From an uncultured Bacteroides sp. (GTDB taxonomy: Bacteria > Bacteroidota > Bacteroidia > Bacteroidales > Bacteroidaceae), in contig CAAEFE010000033.1 of the NCBI GenBank assembly GCA_900755095.1, forward strand, positions 1 to 35,518: a stretch of DNA of 35,518 nt. Direction: 5' to 3'. Shown here piece by piece: positions 1 through 8,172 of this stretch. Numbering within the stretch: the stretch's first letter is position 1; each line of letters opens with the position of its first letter. The notes under the pieces were generated by a model that was not told the DNA's origin, made no database searches, and was given only the letters and a program-made list of their open reading frames with translations. The position numbers and the translations under genes are program-made.

Positions 1-17
1 ATAATAAGAGAAATTCC

Positions 18-25
18 TACCTTTG
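18..25 (+). promoter_or_regulatory. -7 promoter box of prs
   Basis: TACCTTTG matches the Bacteroidales -7 consensus TAnnTTTG and lies 36 bases before the prs ATG. The -33 element would fall at or before the window edge, so only half the promoter can be seen. Confidence 0.7.
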
Positions 26-61
26 CAGGCAAATTAACAAATAGGTAACATCTATTACAAA

Positions 62-1000
62 ATGAGCGAAAAAGCACCCTTTATGGTATTCTCGGGAACG
101 AACTCGAGATATCTGGCAGAAAAAATCTGCGCAAGCCTGGATTGTCCTCTGGGAAATATGAACATTACCCATTTTGCCGATGGCGAATTTGCAGTTTCAT
201 ATGAGGAGTCAATTCGTGGCGCACACGTATTCCTGGTTCAATCCACTTTCCCTAACTCAGACAACTTAATGGAACTTCTCCTGATGATCGATGCTGCAAA
301 ACGCGCGTCTGCAAAGAGCGTTGTAGCTGTAGTCCCCTATTTCGGATGGGCACGTCAGGATAGAAAAGACAAACCCCGTGTATCTATCGGCGCTAAGTTG
401 GTAGCCGACCTGCTGTCTGTTGCAGGTATCGACCGACTGATTACGATGGACTTGCATGCAGACCAGATTCAAGGATTCTTCAATATCCCGGTAGATCACT
501 TGTATGCATCAGCTGTATTCCTCCCTTACATCCAGTCATTGCAACTGGAAAATCTGGTTATTGCTACACCGGACGTAGGAGGTTCAAAACGTGCCAGCAC
601 TTTCTCCAAATACCTCGGTGTACCATTGGTACTCTGTAACAAATCACGTGAAAAAGCCAATGAAGTAGCATCTATGCAAATCATCGGTGACGTAGAAGGT
701 AAAAACGTAGTATTGATTGACGATATCGTAGACACTGCAGGAACAATTACCAAAGCAGCCAACATCATGTTGGATGCCGGTGCCAAATCTGTACGCGCCA
801 TCGCCAGCCACTGCGTAATGTCTGATCCGGCTTCTTTCCGCGTGCAAGAGTCTGCCCTGACAGAAATGGTATTTACCGACAGCATCCCATACGCAAAGAA
901 ATGCCCGAAAGTAAAACAGTTAAGCATTGCTGATATGTTTGCAGAAACAATCAAACGAGTGATGAATAACGAATCTATCAGTTCACAATACATCATTTAA
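62..1000 (+). CDS. prs: Ribose-phosphate pyrophosphokinase
   Basis: Makes PRPP from ribose 5-phosphate and ATP in the cytoplasm, feeding purine, pyrimidine, histidine, tryptophan and NAD synthesis. The 312-residue length is normal for class I PRPP synthetases. Visible motifs are the FADGE segment near residues 38-42, the catalytic flexible-loop region RQDRK near 98-102, the DLHADQIQGFF stretch near 130-140, and the PRPP-binding loop VLIDDIVDTAGT at about 217-228. The ATG at 62 follows a -7 box at 18-25. The gene is monocistronic in appearance and ends at a strong hairpin terminator. It converges on the MORN-repeat gene. Nothing is missing. Confidence 0.97.
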   Translation: MSEKAPFMVFSGTNSRYLAEKICASLDCPLGNMNITHFADGEFAVSYEESIRGAHVFLVQSTFPNSDNLMELLLMIDAAKRASAKSVVAVVPYFGWARQDRKDKPRVSIGAKLVADLLSVAGIDRLITMDLHADQIQGFFNIPVDHLYASAVFLPYIQSLQLENLVIATPDVGGSKRASTFSKYLGVPLVLCNKSREKANEVASMQIIGDVEGKNVVLIDDIVDTAGTITKAANIMLDAGAKSVRAIASHCVMSDPASFRVQESALTEMVFTDSIPYAKKCPKVKQLSIADMFAETIKRVMNNESISSQYII

Positions 1001-1156
1001 TAGATGATAGGTGATAGTTGAAGTTACTTTCAACAGGAAATTATAAAATGGATAATGACCGCTTTGGGTTATTATCCATTTTTCTTTGTACCATAAAAAA
1101 GAGGCCACGCAATGCGCAGCCCACTATCATTTATCATTTATCATCTATCATCTATT
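999..1156. repeat. 12-bp inverted repeat spanning both stop codons of the convergent pair
   Basis: AATAGATGATAG at 999-1010 is repeated inverted as CTATCATCTATT at 1145-1156. Each copy overlaps the stop region of its gene (prs TAA at 998-1000, MORN-gene TAG at 1152-1154). The right copy is extended by further ATCATTTATC-like units from about 1124. The shared prs and terminator context lies between. It may be a small dispersed intergenic repeat or a remnant of duplication; no function can be assigned. Confidence 0.6.
1045..1085 (+). terminator. Bidirectional intrinsic terminator between prs and the MORN gene
   Basis: AAAATGGATAAT (1045-1056) pairs with ATTATCCATTTT (1071-1082). Inner GACC/GGTT pairing makes a stem of about 16 bp with a six-base loop, followed by TTTCTTT on the plus strand. 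On the minus strand the stem is followed by TTTTATAATTT, so it could also end the convergent MORN transcript. Confidence 0.8.
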
Positions 1157-2321
1157 GAAGTCTTCCGAATTTATAGGTTCCTTTTTTAATCACCTTCCCA
1201 TCTTTATCTGTTTCCACAAAAGGACCATTTTTCTTTCCTTGTTTGAAAAAGCCCTCGAAGCGATTACCATCTTTGTCGATTTGTACGCCCTGTCCATCTT
1301 CCAATCCGTCAACAAAGCCACCTTTATATTGCATACCAGCAACGGTTTTCAAAGTACCCTGTCCATTGGGACGGTTGTCTTTCCAGTCACCGTCATAAAC
1401 ATCGCCATTGCTCCATTTATAAACTCCTCTGCCATCACGTTTATTGTTTTTCCAGCTTCCTTCGTACACAGCACCATTCGCCCAGGTAAAAGTACCTTTT
1501 CCGTCTTGCATGCCATTTTTGAAATTACCTACATATTTGTCACCGTTAGCATGATAATAAACCCCTTCACCGGTGCGTTCACCTAAGAGATAAGAACCTT
1601 CATAACGATCGCCCGTGTGGAAGTAGTATGTACCTCTTCCGTGTTGAATATCATCCGCCCAATCACCGTCGTATTTATCTCCATTGGTATATTCAAATAC
1701 CCCTTTTCCGTGACGGACATCATCTTTCCAGTCTCCTTCATACTTACAGCCGTCGTCCCAGTTCATGATGCCTTTGCCGTTCTTCTTATCATTTTTCCAG
1801 TGACCAGTATATTTGGCACCATTCGCCCAAGTGTATGTACCTTCGCCTTCACGCTTATCATTCACCCATTTACCTACATACAAATCACCGTTATGATAAT
1901 ACATTGTTCCTTCACCATGCTGATAATCCTGATACCACATACCGTCGTAACGGTTATTATTCATAAAATAATAGATACCTTTTCCGTGCTGCTGATCCTG
2001 GAACCACTGTCCTTCGTACTTTTCTCCGTCAGGAAACATATAAATACCATATCCTTCACGTTTCCCCTTCACATATTCACCTTCAAAGACATCGCCGTTT
2101 TTGAAAACCGTTTTTCCTTTTCCGTTCGGTTTTCGCCCTTTCATTTCTCCTGTATAGACACTGCCATCCTTAAAAGTATAGTTGCCAATCTTTATTTCAG
2201 TGGAGAATGTATCTTTAATTTTTCCGAAAAATCCGCCTTTTTTTCCTTCATTTTCTTGTGCCATCACTCCCTCTTGTGCAAGAAGAGCCAATAAAAGTGT
2301 AGTATATAGATATTTCCTCAT
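1152..2321 (-). CDS. MORN-repeat protein, 14 tandem repeats
   Basis: The 389-residue protein starts with a hydrophobic signal-like segment (residues 1-21, ending near VMAQE), so it is probably exported to the periplasm or envelope. From about residue 53 to the C-terminus it consists of 14 consecutive MORN repeats with an exact 23-residue period, of the form (Y/F)-x-G-x-(W/F)...G-x-G...(N/D)G. There is no other domain. MORN arrays form elongated beta-solenoid sheets and usually act as scaffolds or lipid/protein contacts; the partner is unknown here. The ATG at 2321 sits about 40 bases below a -7 box. The gene stands alone, facing prs. The strict repeat period also creates long antisense open frames that I do not consider genes. 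Confidence 0.9.
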   Translation of the reverse strand: MRKYLYTTLLLALLAQEGVMAQENEGKKGGFFGKIKDTFSTEIKIGNYTFKDGSVYTGEMKGRKPNGKGKTVFKNGDVFEGEYVKGKREGYGIYMFPDGEKYEGQWFQDQQHGKGIYYFMNNNRYDGMWYQDYQHGEGTMYYHNGDLYVGKWVNDKREGEGTYTWANGAKYTGHWKNDKKNGKGIMNWDDGCKYEGDWKDDVRHGKGVFEYTNGDKYDGDWADDIQHGRGTYYFHTGDRYEGSYLLGERTGEGVYYHANGDKYVGNFKNGMQDGKGTFTWANGAVYEGSWKNNKRDGRGVYKWSNGDVYDGDWKDNRPNGQGTLKTVAGMQYKGGFVDGLEDGQGVQIDKDGNRFEGFFKQGKKNGPFVETDKDGKVIKKGTYKFGRLQ

Positions 2322-2360
2322 TGGTTTTAGTCGTTACTCATTTTAGAATTACAATTTGGA

Positions 2361-2368
2361 CAAAGATA
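2361..2368 (-). promoter_or_regulatory. -7 promoter box of the MORN gene
   Basis: The plus-strand CAAAGATA reads TATCTTTG on the minus strand, an exact TAnnTTTG match, 40 bases above the MORN ATG. No convincing -33 TTTG stands at the usual 19-21 base spacing. Confidence 0.6.
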
Positions 2369-2406
2369 CAATTTCTATCCCAAACAGCCCACTTTCGGAA
2401 AGCAAT

Positions 2407-3690
2407 TTATGACAACTTTTTACCTGCAATGACCTCTTTTAATGTCTCTTTGCACAAATAGCGCTGTGCCAAATCCTGTATTTCCATCGGAGTAACCTCA
2501 TTCACAGCCAGCAGAGAACGTGAAAAGTAGTCATCATCCAGACCGGAAGTAGCAATAAAGATCCACGCATCCGAAAGTGAGAAAGGAGACTCATAACTAC
2601 GGCACATTTCTCCCAACATATAGTTGCGCACGATAGTCAGTTCTTCCGCCGACACAGGTTCCTGATGCAGACGGTCTATTTCATGATACACTTCCTGTAT
2701 CAACGGTTCCACATATTCATTATCCGTTTCTGTCGAGATAGCCAACAGTCCGCTATCCGGATAAAACATGATTCCTGCCGAAATACCATAAGTATATCCC
2801 TTCTCTTCACGGATATTAGACATCAGCCGACTGCCAAAATAACCTCCGAATAAAGTCATCAGGACCCGGAGTTTCAGATAATCAGGATGATCACGGGTAA
2901 TGGTTGTATACCCCATCTTTACAGCACTCTGCATAGCATCCCCACGCTCTGTAAAAATTCTCTTTTCGGGAACAGCAGTAAAAGGAAAATTTAATTTCGA
3001 CACCTGCTGTTGATGTTGTCCGAAAGAAGTACCGAATGTATCTGTCACCCGGCTGATAATATCCTCTGTCACCTTGCCGGACAAGAATATAGAACAATTA
3101 CCCGAATGGTAATACCGTTCATAAAATTCACGGAGCACTTCCGGAGTGATGGCATGATAATCCTCCTCCACCACTATTCTGCCACATGGATGCTGTTCGC
3201 CATAAAGCGACTGTAACAGACTGCGGTGTGCCAGAAAATCAACTTTGGAAGTATTGACCAGATATTGTTGGATATTGGTATCAAGGATAGTATGCAATTC
3301 CTTCTCCGGGAAAAGCGGTTCTTTAATCATAGATTCCACCACCTCCAATGTTTTCGCCAAATACTTATTCAGCGAATAAACAGTGATATATGCATATTCC
3401 GACGAACTGGACAATTCGAGCCATGAGCCGTAGTAATCCAGTTTTTCGGCAATGGTGGCAGCCGTATATTTTTTCGTGCCTTCGCGCAGCATCCGGTTCG
3501 CAAACAGAGCTTGCAGTTTCTGCGACTGTTGCCAGCGCCCCCCGGCAAAAAGTACATCTATGCGTACCACTTCCTGTTCACCCGCATTAATAACAGTCAA
3601 CGGAATACCGTTTGGCAACGTCATTCGAACGGGAGGAAGTATACGAAAATTTTTCAGGGTTTGTATTTCAGGTTGTATCGTACGATCCAT
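2407..3690 (-). CDS. M16 family peptidase homologue lacking the HxxEH zinc motif
   Basis: The 427-residue protein has the two-lobed M16 (processing peptidase/insulinase-like) organisation. In active members an AHxxEH helix follows the first strand. Here the corresponding stretch, near residues 63-70, reads ANRMLREG, so both histidines and the glutamate are lost and zinc cannot be bound in the usual way. The C-terminal lobe keeps FGGYFGSRLMSNIREEKGYT-type sequence near residues 285-305, which carries the Arg/Tyr pair that contacts substrate in the non-catalytic beta-type subunits. It is therefore probably a structural or substrate-binding M16 subunit; a catalytic partner is not in this window. 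No signal peptide is seen. It is the last gene of the PBP1A operon, 4 bases after kdsB. Confidence 0.85.
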   Translation of the reverse strand: MDRTIQPEIQTLKNFRILPPVRMTLPNGIPLTVINAGEQEVVRIDVLFAGGRWQQSQKLQALFANRMLREGTKKYTAATIAEKLDYYGSWLELSSSSEYAYITVYSLNKYLAKTLEVVESMIKEPLFPEKELHTILDTNIQQYLVNTSKVDFLAHRSLLQSLYGEQHPCGRIVVEEDYHAITPEVLREFYERYYHSGNCSIFLSGKVTEDIISRVTDTFGTSFGQHQQQVSKLNFPFTAVPEKRIFTERGDAMQSAVKMGYTTITRDHPDYLKLRVLMTLFGGYFGSRLMSNIREEKGYTYGISAGIMFYPDSGLLAISTETDNEYVEPLIQEVYHEIDRLHQEPVSAEELTIVRNYMLGEMCRSYESPFSLSDAWIFIATSGLDDDYFSRSLLAVNEVTPMEIQDLAQRYLCKETLKEVIAGKKLS

Positions 3691-3694
3691 AAGA

Positions 3695-4447
3695 TTAGAT
3701 TCTATTCTTCAAAAATTCTTCTGCCCGTTCCAAGTCTTGTGGGGTATCAATTCCAATAGTTTCCACTTCACTGATACCGACCTTTATTTTGTATCCGTTC
3801 TCCAGCCAGCGAAGCTGCTCCAAAGATTCGGCCAACTCCAAAGAAGACTGTGGAAGCATAGTAATCTCTTTCAGCACCTCTGTACGATAAGCATACAATC
3901 CGATGTGCTTGTAGTAGGTATGTCCCTTCAACCAGTCCTGTTTCTCGGCATTCCGCTGATAAGGAATGATAGAACGGCTAAAATAAAGTGCATTCCAGTT
4001 CTTGTTGACTACCACTTTCGGTGAATTCACGTTTTCCAGTACGGCAAACGGTTCATCAGCAGTAAAAGGCTTCACCAACGTAGCAATCTGCGTGGTTGCA
4101 TCATCGAAACAAGCCTTTACCGCATCCAGTTGTGAAGGCTGAATAAAAGGTTCATCTCCTTGTATATTCACTACGACGTCAAAATCACCTCCAATCTTGG
4201 TACAGGCTTCATAACAACGATCCGTACCACTTTTGTGGTGAACGGAAGTCATCACAACCTTTCCCCCGAACGCCTTAACAGCAGCTTCAATGCGTTCATC
4301 ATCCGTAGCTACATAAGCGTCATCCAAAACGCCTGCCACTTGTTCGTATACGCGTTGTATGACTGTTTTTCCGCCCAACATAGCCAACGGTTTCGCAGGA
4401 AAACGAGTGGATGCATAACGGGCAGGTATAATTCCAAGAAATTTCAT
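3695..4447 (-). CDS. kdsB: 3-deoxy-manno-octulosonate cytidylyltransferase
   Basis: Activates Kdo with CTP to CMP-Kdo for the inner core of lipopolysaccharide or lipooligosaccharide. The 250-residue length fits the family. The N-terminal nucleotide-binding signature IPARYASTRFPAKPL lies at residues 7-21, with VATDDERI near 47-54 and NIQGDEPFI near 95-103, whose Asp coordinates magnesium. A C-terminal GIDTPQDLERAE stretch is also typical. The ATG at 4447 directly abuts the stop of the folK-like gene (4448), and the M16 gene follows 4 bases on, so the three are clearly co-transcribed with PBP1A. Confidence 0.96.
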   Translation of the reverse strand: MKFLGIIPARYASTRFPAKPLAMLGGKTVIQRVYEQVAGVLDDAYVATDDERIEAAVKAFGGKVVMTSVHHKSGTDRCYEACTKIGGDFDVVVNIQGDEPFIQPSQLDAVKACFDDATTQIATLVKPFTADEPFAVLENVNSPKVVVNKNWNALYFSRSIIPYQRNAEKQDWLKGHTYYKHIGLYAYRTEVLKEITMLPQSSLELAESLEQLRWLENGYKIKVGISEVETIGIDTPQDLERAEEFLKNRI

Positions 4448-4834
4448 CTACTTAATAAATAATGAAGAATGGAAAGCAGATAATGACTGTTGTATATATC
4501 CCCTTTGCCAATCCTCCGGTTTTAATATTTTGTTATCATATAAAAGCATGTCAATATCCAGACAAACCTTCTCCTCTTTCTTATCCTCCGGACGACGTCC
4601 GGACCTCCGTTCTATATCTTTCAGCGTTTTCCTCACCACCTCTTCATCCTTATCGGAAAAGAACAGAACCACTTGGTTGGAAAACAAGGCCGGATTCTTA
4701 AAAAACAAAGGTTTAGTTTCCAGTTCGGGAGCAAAACATATAGAAGAGAACGATTCTGTCAGCTTCTGCCTGGCAAAAGTCAAGTTCTCTTTCCTGTTGT
4801 AATTACTCCCTATGCAAACAATATACTTGTGCAC
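4448..4834 (-). CDS. folK: HPPK-family protein (folK-like)
   Basis: Hydroxymethyldihydropterin pyrophosphokinase transfers pyrophosphate from ATP to 6-hydroxymethyl-dihydropterin in folate synthesis. Family marks are the GSN near residues 9-11, LFSNQVVLF, the LKDIERRSGR helix and the VCLDIDMLLYD segment with the two magnesium-binding aspartates. I take the GTG at 4834 as start: the protein then opens VHKYIVCIGSN as HPPKs do, and the start lies 4 bases after the PBP1A stop. Extending upstream would overlap PBP1A by over 100 bases. At 128 residues it is shorter than typical HPPK (about 160), and the DLDxL region is less complete, so a divergent or degenerate HPPK is possible. Confidence 0.8.
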   Translation of the reverse strand: MHKYIVCIGSNYNRKENLTFARQKLTESFSSICFAPELETKPLFFKNPALFSNQVVLFFSDKDEEVVRKTLKDIERRSGRRPEDKKEEKVCLDIDMLLYDNKILKPEDWQRGYIQQSLSAFHSSLFIK

Positions 4835-4838
4835 TTCT

Positions 4839-7163
4839 TTAATTGAAAAGATCGTCCAGTCCTCTTTCTTCCACTTCGCCATCAGGAGTTTCCGAACCGG
4901 CACACGGGTCAAACCCTTCAGGGAGTTTGAATCTCTCCTGCTGGTCATATCCCAAGGTCGGATCGTCATACACTTTCTTCATATACATTGCCCAGATAGG
5001 CAAAGCTGCAGCAGCCCCCTGTCCATAGGTCATTCTACCGAAGTGAATATCACGTTCGTCCCCTCCTACCCAACAACCGGATACCAGTGAAGGAGTGAAT
5101 CCCATAAACCAGGCATCGGAGTTATCATTGGTCGTTCCTGTTTTTCCACCCATATCAGCGGTAATTCCATATCGACGAACACGTCCACCCGTTCCCTCGT
5201 TGATAACGGCACGCAGCATAACCAGCATTTTGTAAGTGCTCGACGCGCTTATCACTTCTTCCATTTGCGGTGCAAAAGTAGAAATGACATTGCCATCACT
5301 ATCCTCAATGCGGGTAACGAACAATGGAGCCACCCGGATTCCTTTATTGGCAAAAGCTGTGTATGCGCTGACCATTTCACCGACAGAAATTTCACAAGGT
5401 CCCAGACAAAGTGAAACCACCGGATCAATTGCTTTATTACGTACACCGAAACTATGGATCAGGCGTACCAAATCATACGGATTCAACTTACCCATCAGAT
5501 ATGCAGAAATCCAGTTATCGGAGTTTGCCAATCCCCATTTCAGAGTTACCATTTCTCCATAACGCTTATCATTTGCATTACGTGGTGTCCAGGGAGTTCC
5601 ATTCTCATCAATCAAAGTTTGCTCTACGTGGCGTGCCTGATCGCAAGGAGAAAATCCGTTCTCCATTGCCAATGTATATAAATACGGCTTAATAGTAGAA
5701 CCTACCTGACGACGTCCTACCATCGCCATATCATACTGGAAATATACATAATTCGGTCCGCCCACATAAGCCTTCACGTGTCCGTTTGCCGGATCCATTG
5801 ACATAAATCCCGTCCGCAAGAAAGATTTGTAGTAGCGGATAGAATCCATCGGTGTCATAATCGTATCTTTATCACCCTTCCAGGAAAAGACAGTCATTTC
5901 TTCCGGTGTATCGAACGCCTTACGAATCTGTTGTTCCGAAGCTCCCGCCTCTTTCATGAGGCGATAACGTTCCGTTTGTTTCATTGCTTTCGTCAACAAC
6001 TCTTCCACTCGTTTTTCCGGTAGTGATCGTGCATACGGAGCATTCTTACTTCCCTCTTTTTCTTTGAAGAATATAGGTTGCAGATAATCACCCAAATGCT
6101 CTTTTACAGCATCTTCGGCATACTGCTGCATACGTGAATTGATAGTTGTATAAATCTTCAATCCATCTGTATAGATGTTATAATTTGTACCGTCTTTCTT
6201 CTTGTTTTTCGCACACCAGCCATATAACGGGTTAGTTTCCCAAGCGATAGAATCCTCATAGAATTTCTGCATTTGCCAACCACGATAATCACTTCTTACC
6301 GGTTTCGGTGCTGTCATGACGCCGCGGAGATATTCACGGAAATAAGTAGCCAGCCCCTCTTTATGGTCAACACGATTGTAAGTCAGTTTCAACGGAAGAG
6401 CCTGCAAAGAATCACATTCTGCATCTGTGATATATCCGGCTTTACGCATCTGCTCGAGCACCACATTACGACGGCCACGGGAACGTTCGTTGAAACGAAC
6501 CGGATTGTAAAGTGACGGATTCTTACACATACCCACCAATGTAGCTGCTTCTTCAATCTTCAAGTCCTTCGGTTCACAGCCAAAATAGGTATATGCAGCA
6601 GTTTTGATACCAACAGCATTATTCAGAAAATCAAATTTATTGAGATACATACTCAATATTTCCTCTTTGGTGTAGTAACGTTCAAGTTTCACCGCAATCA
6701 CCCATTCAATCGGTTTTTGGAAAAGACGTTGAAGTGTATTTCTAGCCACATTTTCCGTAAACAACTGTTTAGCTAGCTGTTGTGACAAGGTACTACCCCC
6801 ACCTGCATTTTTCTGAAACATCAAACCACGTTTCACAAACGCACGGAACAACGCTTTGGCATCAATACCCGAATGCTCGACAAAACGAACATCTTCCGTT
6901 GCAATAAGAGCATTGATAATACTGGGTGACAAATCCTTGTAAGCCGTGTACACCCGGTTTTCCTTGCTGTAAGACCATGTACCAAGCACTTTCTCATCTT
7001 CAGAAAAAATCTCTGTTGCAAATTTATAGCTCGGGTTCTCGAGTTCCTCTACAGGAGGCATATAGCCAATCCAACCCTTTGAAATGGAGACAAAGACTAT
7101 AACAATAGCCAATACTATGACTGCCAAGAATATCCAAAGAGCTTTTATTATTTTTCGAATCAT
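4839..7163 (-). CDS. mrcA: Bifunctional penicillin-binding protein 1A
   Basis: Polymerises and cross-links peptidoglycan at the inner membrane. The 774 residues start with a short cytoplasmic tail and one transmembrane helix (about 5-30). The GT51 transglycosylase follows, with ATEDVRFVEHSG near 88-99 (catalytic Glu90) and GGSTLSQQLAKQLF near 131-144. The transpeptidase domain shows the active-site SxxK as VGSTIKP, then SDN, then GGKTGTT, all intact and in order. The C-terminus is an acidic tail (EVEERGLDDLFN). It is the first gene of a four-gene operon with folK-like, kdsB and the M16 homologue, behind a good Bacteroidales promoter at 7202-7233. Joining wall and Kdo synthesis in one transcript makes sense as an envelope operon. 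Confidence 0.96.
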   Translation of the reverse strand: MIRKIIKALWIFLAVIVLAIVIVFVSISKGWIGYMPPVEELENPSYKFATEIFSEDEKVLGTWSYSKENRVYTAYKDLSPSIINALIATEDVRFVEHSGIDAKALFRAFVKRGLMFQKNAGGGSTLSQQLAKQLFTENVARNTLQRLFQKPIEWVIAVKLERYYTKEEILSMYLNKFDFLNNAVGIKTAAYTYFGCEPKDLKIEEAATLVGMCKNPSLYNPVRFNERSRGRRNVVLEQMRKAGYITDAECDSLQALPLKLTYNRVDHKEGLATYFREYLRGVMTAPKPVRSDYRGWQMQKFYEDSIAWETNPLYGWCAKNKKKDGTNYNIYTDGLKIYTTINSRMQQYAEDAVKEHLGDYLQPIFFKEKEGSKNAPYARSLPEKRVEELLTKAMKQTERYRLMKEAGASEQQIRKAFDTPEEMTVFSWKGDKDTIMTPMDSIRYYKSFLRTGFMSMDPANGHVKAYVGGPNYVYFQYDMAMVGRRQVGSTIKPYLYTLAMENGFSPCDQARHVEQTLIDENGTPWTPRNANDKRYGEMVTLKWGLANSDNWISAYLMGKLNPYDLVRLIHSFGVRNKAIDPVVSLCLGPCEISVGEMVSAYTAFANKGIRVAPLFVTRIEDSDGNVISTFAPQMEEVISASSTYKMLVMLRAVINEGTGGRVRRYGITADMGGKTGTTNDNSDAWFMGFTPSLVSGCWVGGDERDIHFGRMTYGQGAAAALPIWAMYMKKVYDDPTLGYDQQERFKLPEGFDPCAGSETPDGEVEERGLDDLFN

Positions 7164-7201
7164 GTTTTTTCTCGCTTAAAATGACGCATTTAATTAAGAT
7201 G

Positions 7202-7233
7202 CAAAGGTAGATAAAATCCGCTATTCAGCCAAC
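7202..7233 (-). promoter_or_regulatory. Promoter of the PBP1A operon
   Basis: On the minus strand GTTG (7233-7230) is followed after 20 bases by TACCTTTG (7209-7202). This matches the Bacteroidales TTTG/N19-21/TAnnTTTG pattern with one mismatch in the -33 box. The ATG is about 39 bases downstream. Between 7210 and 7350 I see nothing else. Confidence 0.75.
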
Positions 7234-7353
7234 GAGTTTGATTATAATTTCTATTTTGTTAAAATATAGAGCGATACTCCTAACAAATAGCATGAAACAA
7301 AACAAAAAAGAGCATTTTTCAAGAAAGCAACCCTCTTATTATATCTAAACACA

Positions 7354-7379
7354 AACAGGCGGGAAAAATCCCGCCTGTT
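7354..7379 (-). terminator. Hairpin terminator after the HU/smalltalk pair
   Basis: AACAGGCGGG (7354-7363) and CCCGCCTGTT (7370-7379) form a perfect GC-rich 10-bp stem with a six-base loop. On the minus strand it is followed by TGTGTTTAG, a weak U-tract, so termination may be imperfect. Confidence 0.75.
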
Positions 7380-7416
7380 ATTCATTCATAAATATACCTA
7401 TTTATAAGATAATCAA

Positions 7417-7515
7417 TTACAAGGTTGCTGCCTGCACACCTACCACTCCGGCAATCGCACCGGCAACAGCAATAATCACTTTCAAAATAATACTCCACGT
7501 TTTTTTCATAGACAT
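7417..7515 (-). CDS. Smalltalk-type 32-residue membrane miniprotein
   Basis: A short frame starting ATG at 7515 (or the second ATG at 7509) encodes 32 residues: a basic start MSMKKTW, then one continuous hydrophobic helix (SIILKVIIAVAGAIAGVVG) and a short polar end VQAATL. This matches my memory of the small Bacteroides family that annotation pipelines call 'smalltalk protein', which is usually found just downstream of an HU-like gene, exactly as here (62 bases after the HU stop). It is probably a single-pass inner-membrane peptide. The function is not known; toxin-like, signalling or structural roles are all possible. A terminator hairpin follows 38 bases later. Confidence 0.8.
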   Translation of the reverse strand: MSMKKTWSIILKVIIAVAGAIAGVVGVQAATL

Positions 7516-7577
7516 TTCTCTTTTTTAATTAAACACTAAATGAACACTCTAACCGTCAGCTATTAATCAACAAGACA

Positions 7578-8102
7578 TTAAGCTGCGGGATCCGGTGCCT
7601 CTCCGCTACCGCCACCTTCATCTCCGCCACCTTCGCCTTCATCCGGTTTCTCGGGATCTTCCGGAGATACAGTAACGCTAATTTTCTTCAGATATTCATC
7701 CAGACTGATCAGATCTAACTTCTCATCTGCACGGGTAGCAGTTTTGGTGACACGCAACTCTTTATTAGCTTGGAAAAAGATACGAACACTATCCACACTC
7801 TTAGCATTAATATCCTTCGCCAACTCCGCACCTTTCGAACGGGCAGTCAACATAAACACACCCAAACCTTCGATATTCACAGACTTACCTTCCAACAACT
7901 GCTCCTTCATTTTTTCCACAAAATTCTGGATTACACTCTTGATGTCACCGATAGACAGCGAAGAACGATCCTGCATTTTCTGTGCAATATATTTCAGGTT
8001 GACGGACTGACCTAAAGTGATCAGATGCGGATAATATCTCTTAGGAGAATTGGGAACACGCGGATCTGTTGGCCGCGTAATGACTTTGTAAATTACACTC
8101 AT
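7578..8102 (-). CDS. HU family DNA-binding protein (HU-HIG type) with acidic glycine-rich tail
   Basis: The 174-residue protein has an HU/IHF-like core spanning about residues 1-125. It starts MSVIYKVITRPTDPR, includes the helical dimerisation part (SIGDIKSVIQNFVEKMKEQL near 50-69) and the strand motif VNIEGLGVFMLTARSKG near 74-90. This is the Bacteroidetes variant in which an N-terminal extension precedes the HU fold. The last 30 residues are a low-complexity Gly/Asp/Glu/Pro tail, likely disordered. Such proteins bind DNA or nucleoid and are numerous in Bacteroides, often next to secreted or accessory loci; the target is unknown. It is co-transcribed with the 32-residue miniprotein downstream. 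Confidence 0.88.
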   Translation of the reverse strand: MSVIYKVITRPTDPRVPNSPKRYYPHLITLGQSVNLKYIAQKMQDRSSLSIGDIKSVIQNFVEKMKEQLLEGKSVNIEGLGVFMLTARSKGAELAKDINAKSVDSVRIFFQANKELRVTKTATRADEKLDLISLDEYLKKISVTVSPEDPEKPDEGEGGGDEGGGSGEAPDPAA

Positions 8103-8164
8103 ACTACGTTTTTTTAAAGATTTAAATTCAAGTTTATTTATTCACCTTTTGTTGATCAACAATG

Positions 8165-8172
8165 CAAAGGTG
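8165..8172 (-). promoter_or_regulatory. Candidate -7 box of the HU gene
   Basis: The minus strand reads CACCTTTG, one mismatch from TAnnTTTG, 63 bases above the HU ATG. It carries the common GCAAAGGTGAAA context of Bacteroidales promoters. No clear -33 box is visible. Confidence 0.45.

Noticed and set aside
526..996. 156-codon minus-strand frame within prs
   Set aside because: Shadow of a highly conserved housekeeping gene, with no promoter or partner gene.
1086..2294. Long plus-strand open frames (166 and 225 codons) opposite the MORN gene
   Set aside because: They are mirror frames created by the 69-base periodic repeat; the translations are low in complexity and match no protein style, and the minus-strand MORN array is unmistakable.
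1152..2321. CRISPR-like array because of regular DNA repeats
   Set aside because: The periodicity is in codons of a MORN protein, without conserved direct repeats and unique spacers; no cas genes. No CRISPR array and no tRNA or rRNA gene was seen in the window.
3452..4024. 190-codon plus-strand frame across the M16 and kdsB junction
   Set aside because: Covers parts of two well supported genes on the other strand; cysteine- and serine-rich translation typical of antisense frames.
4835..4969. Longer start for the folK-like gene
   Set aside because: The frame runs on into PBP1A without family similarity; the HPPK fold begins at VHKYIVCIGSN, 4 bases after the PBP1A stop.
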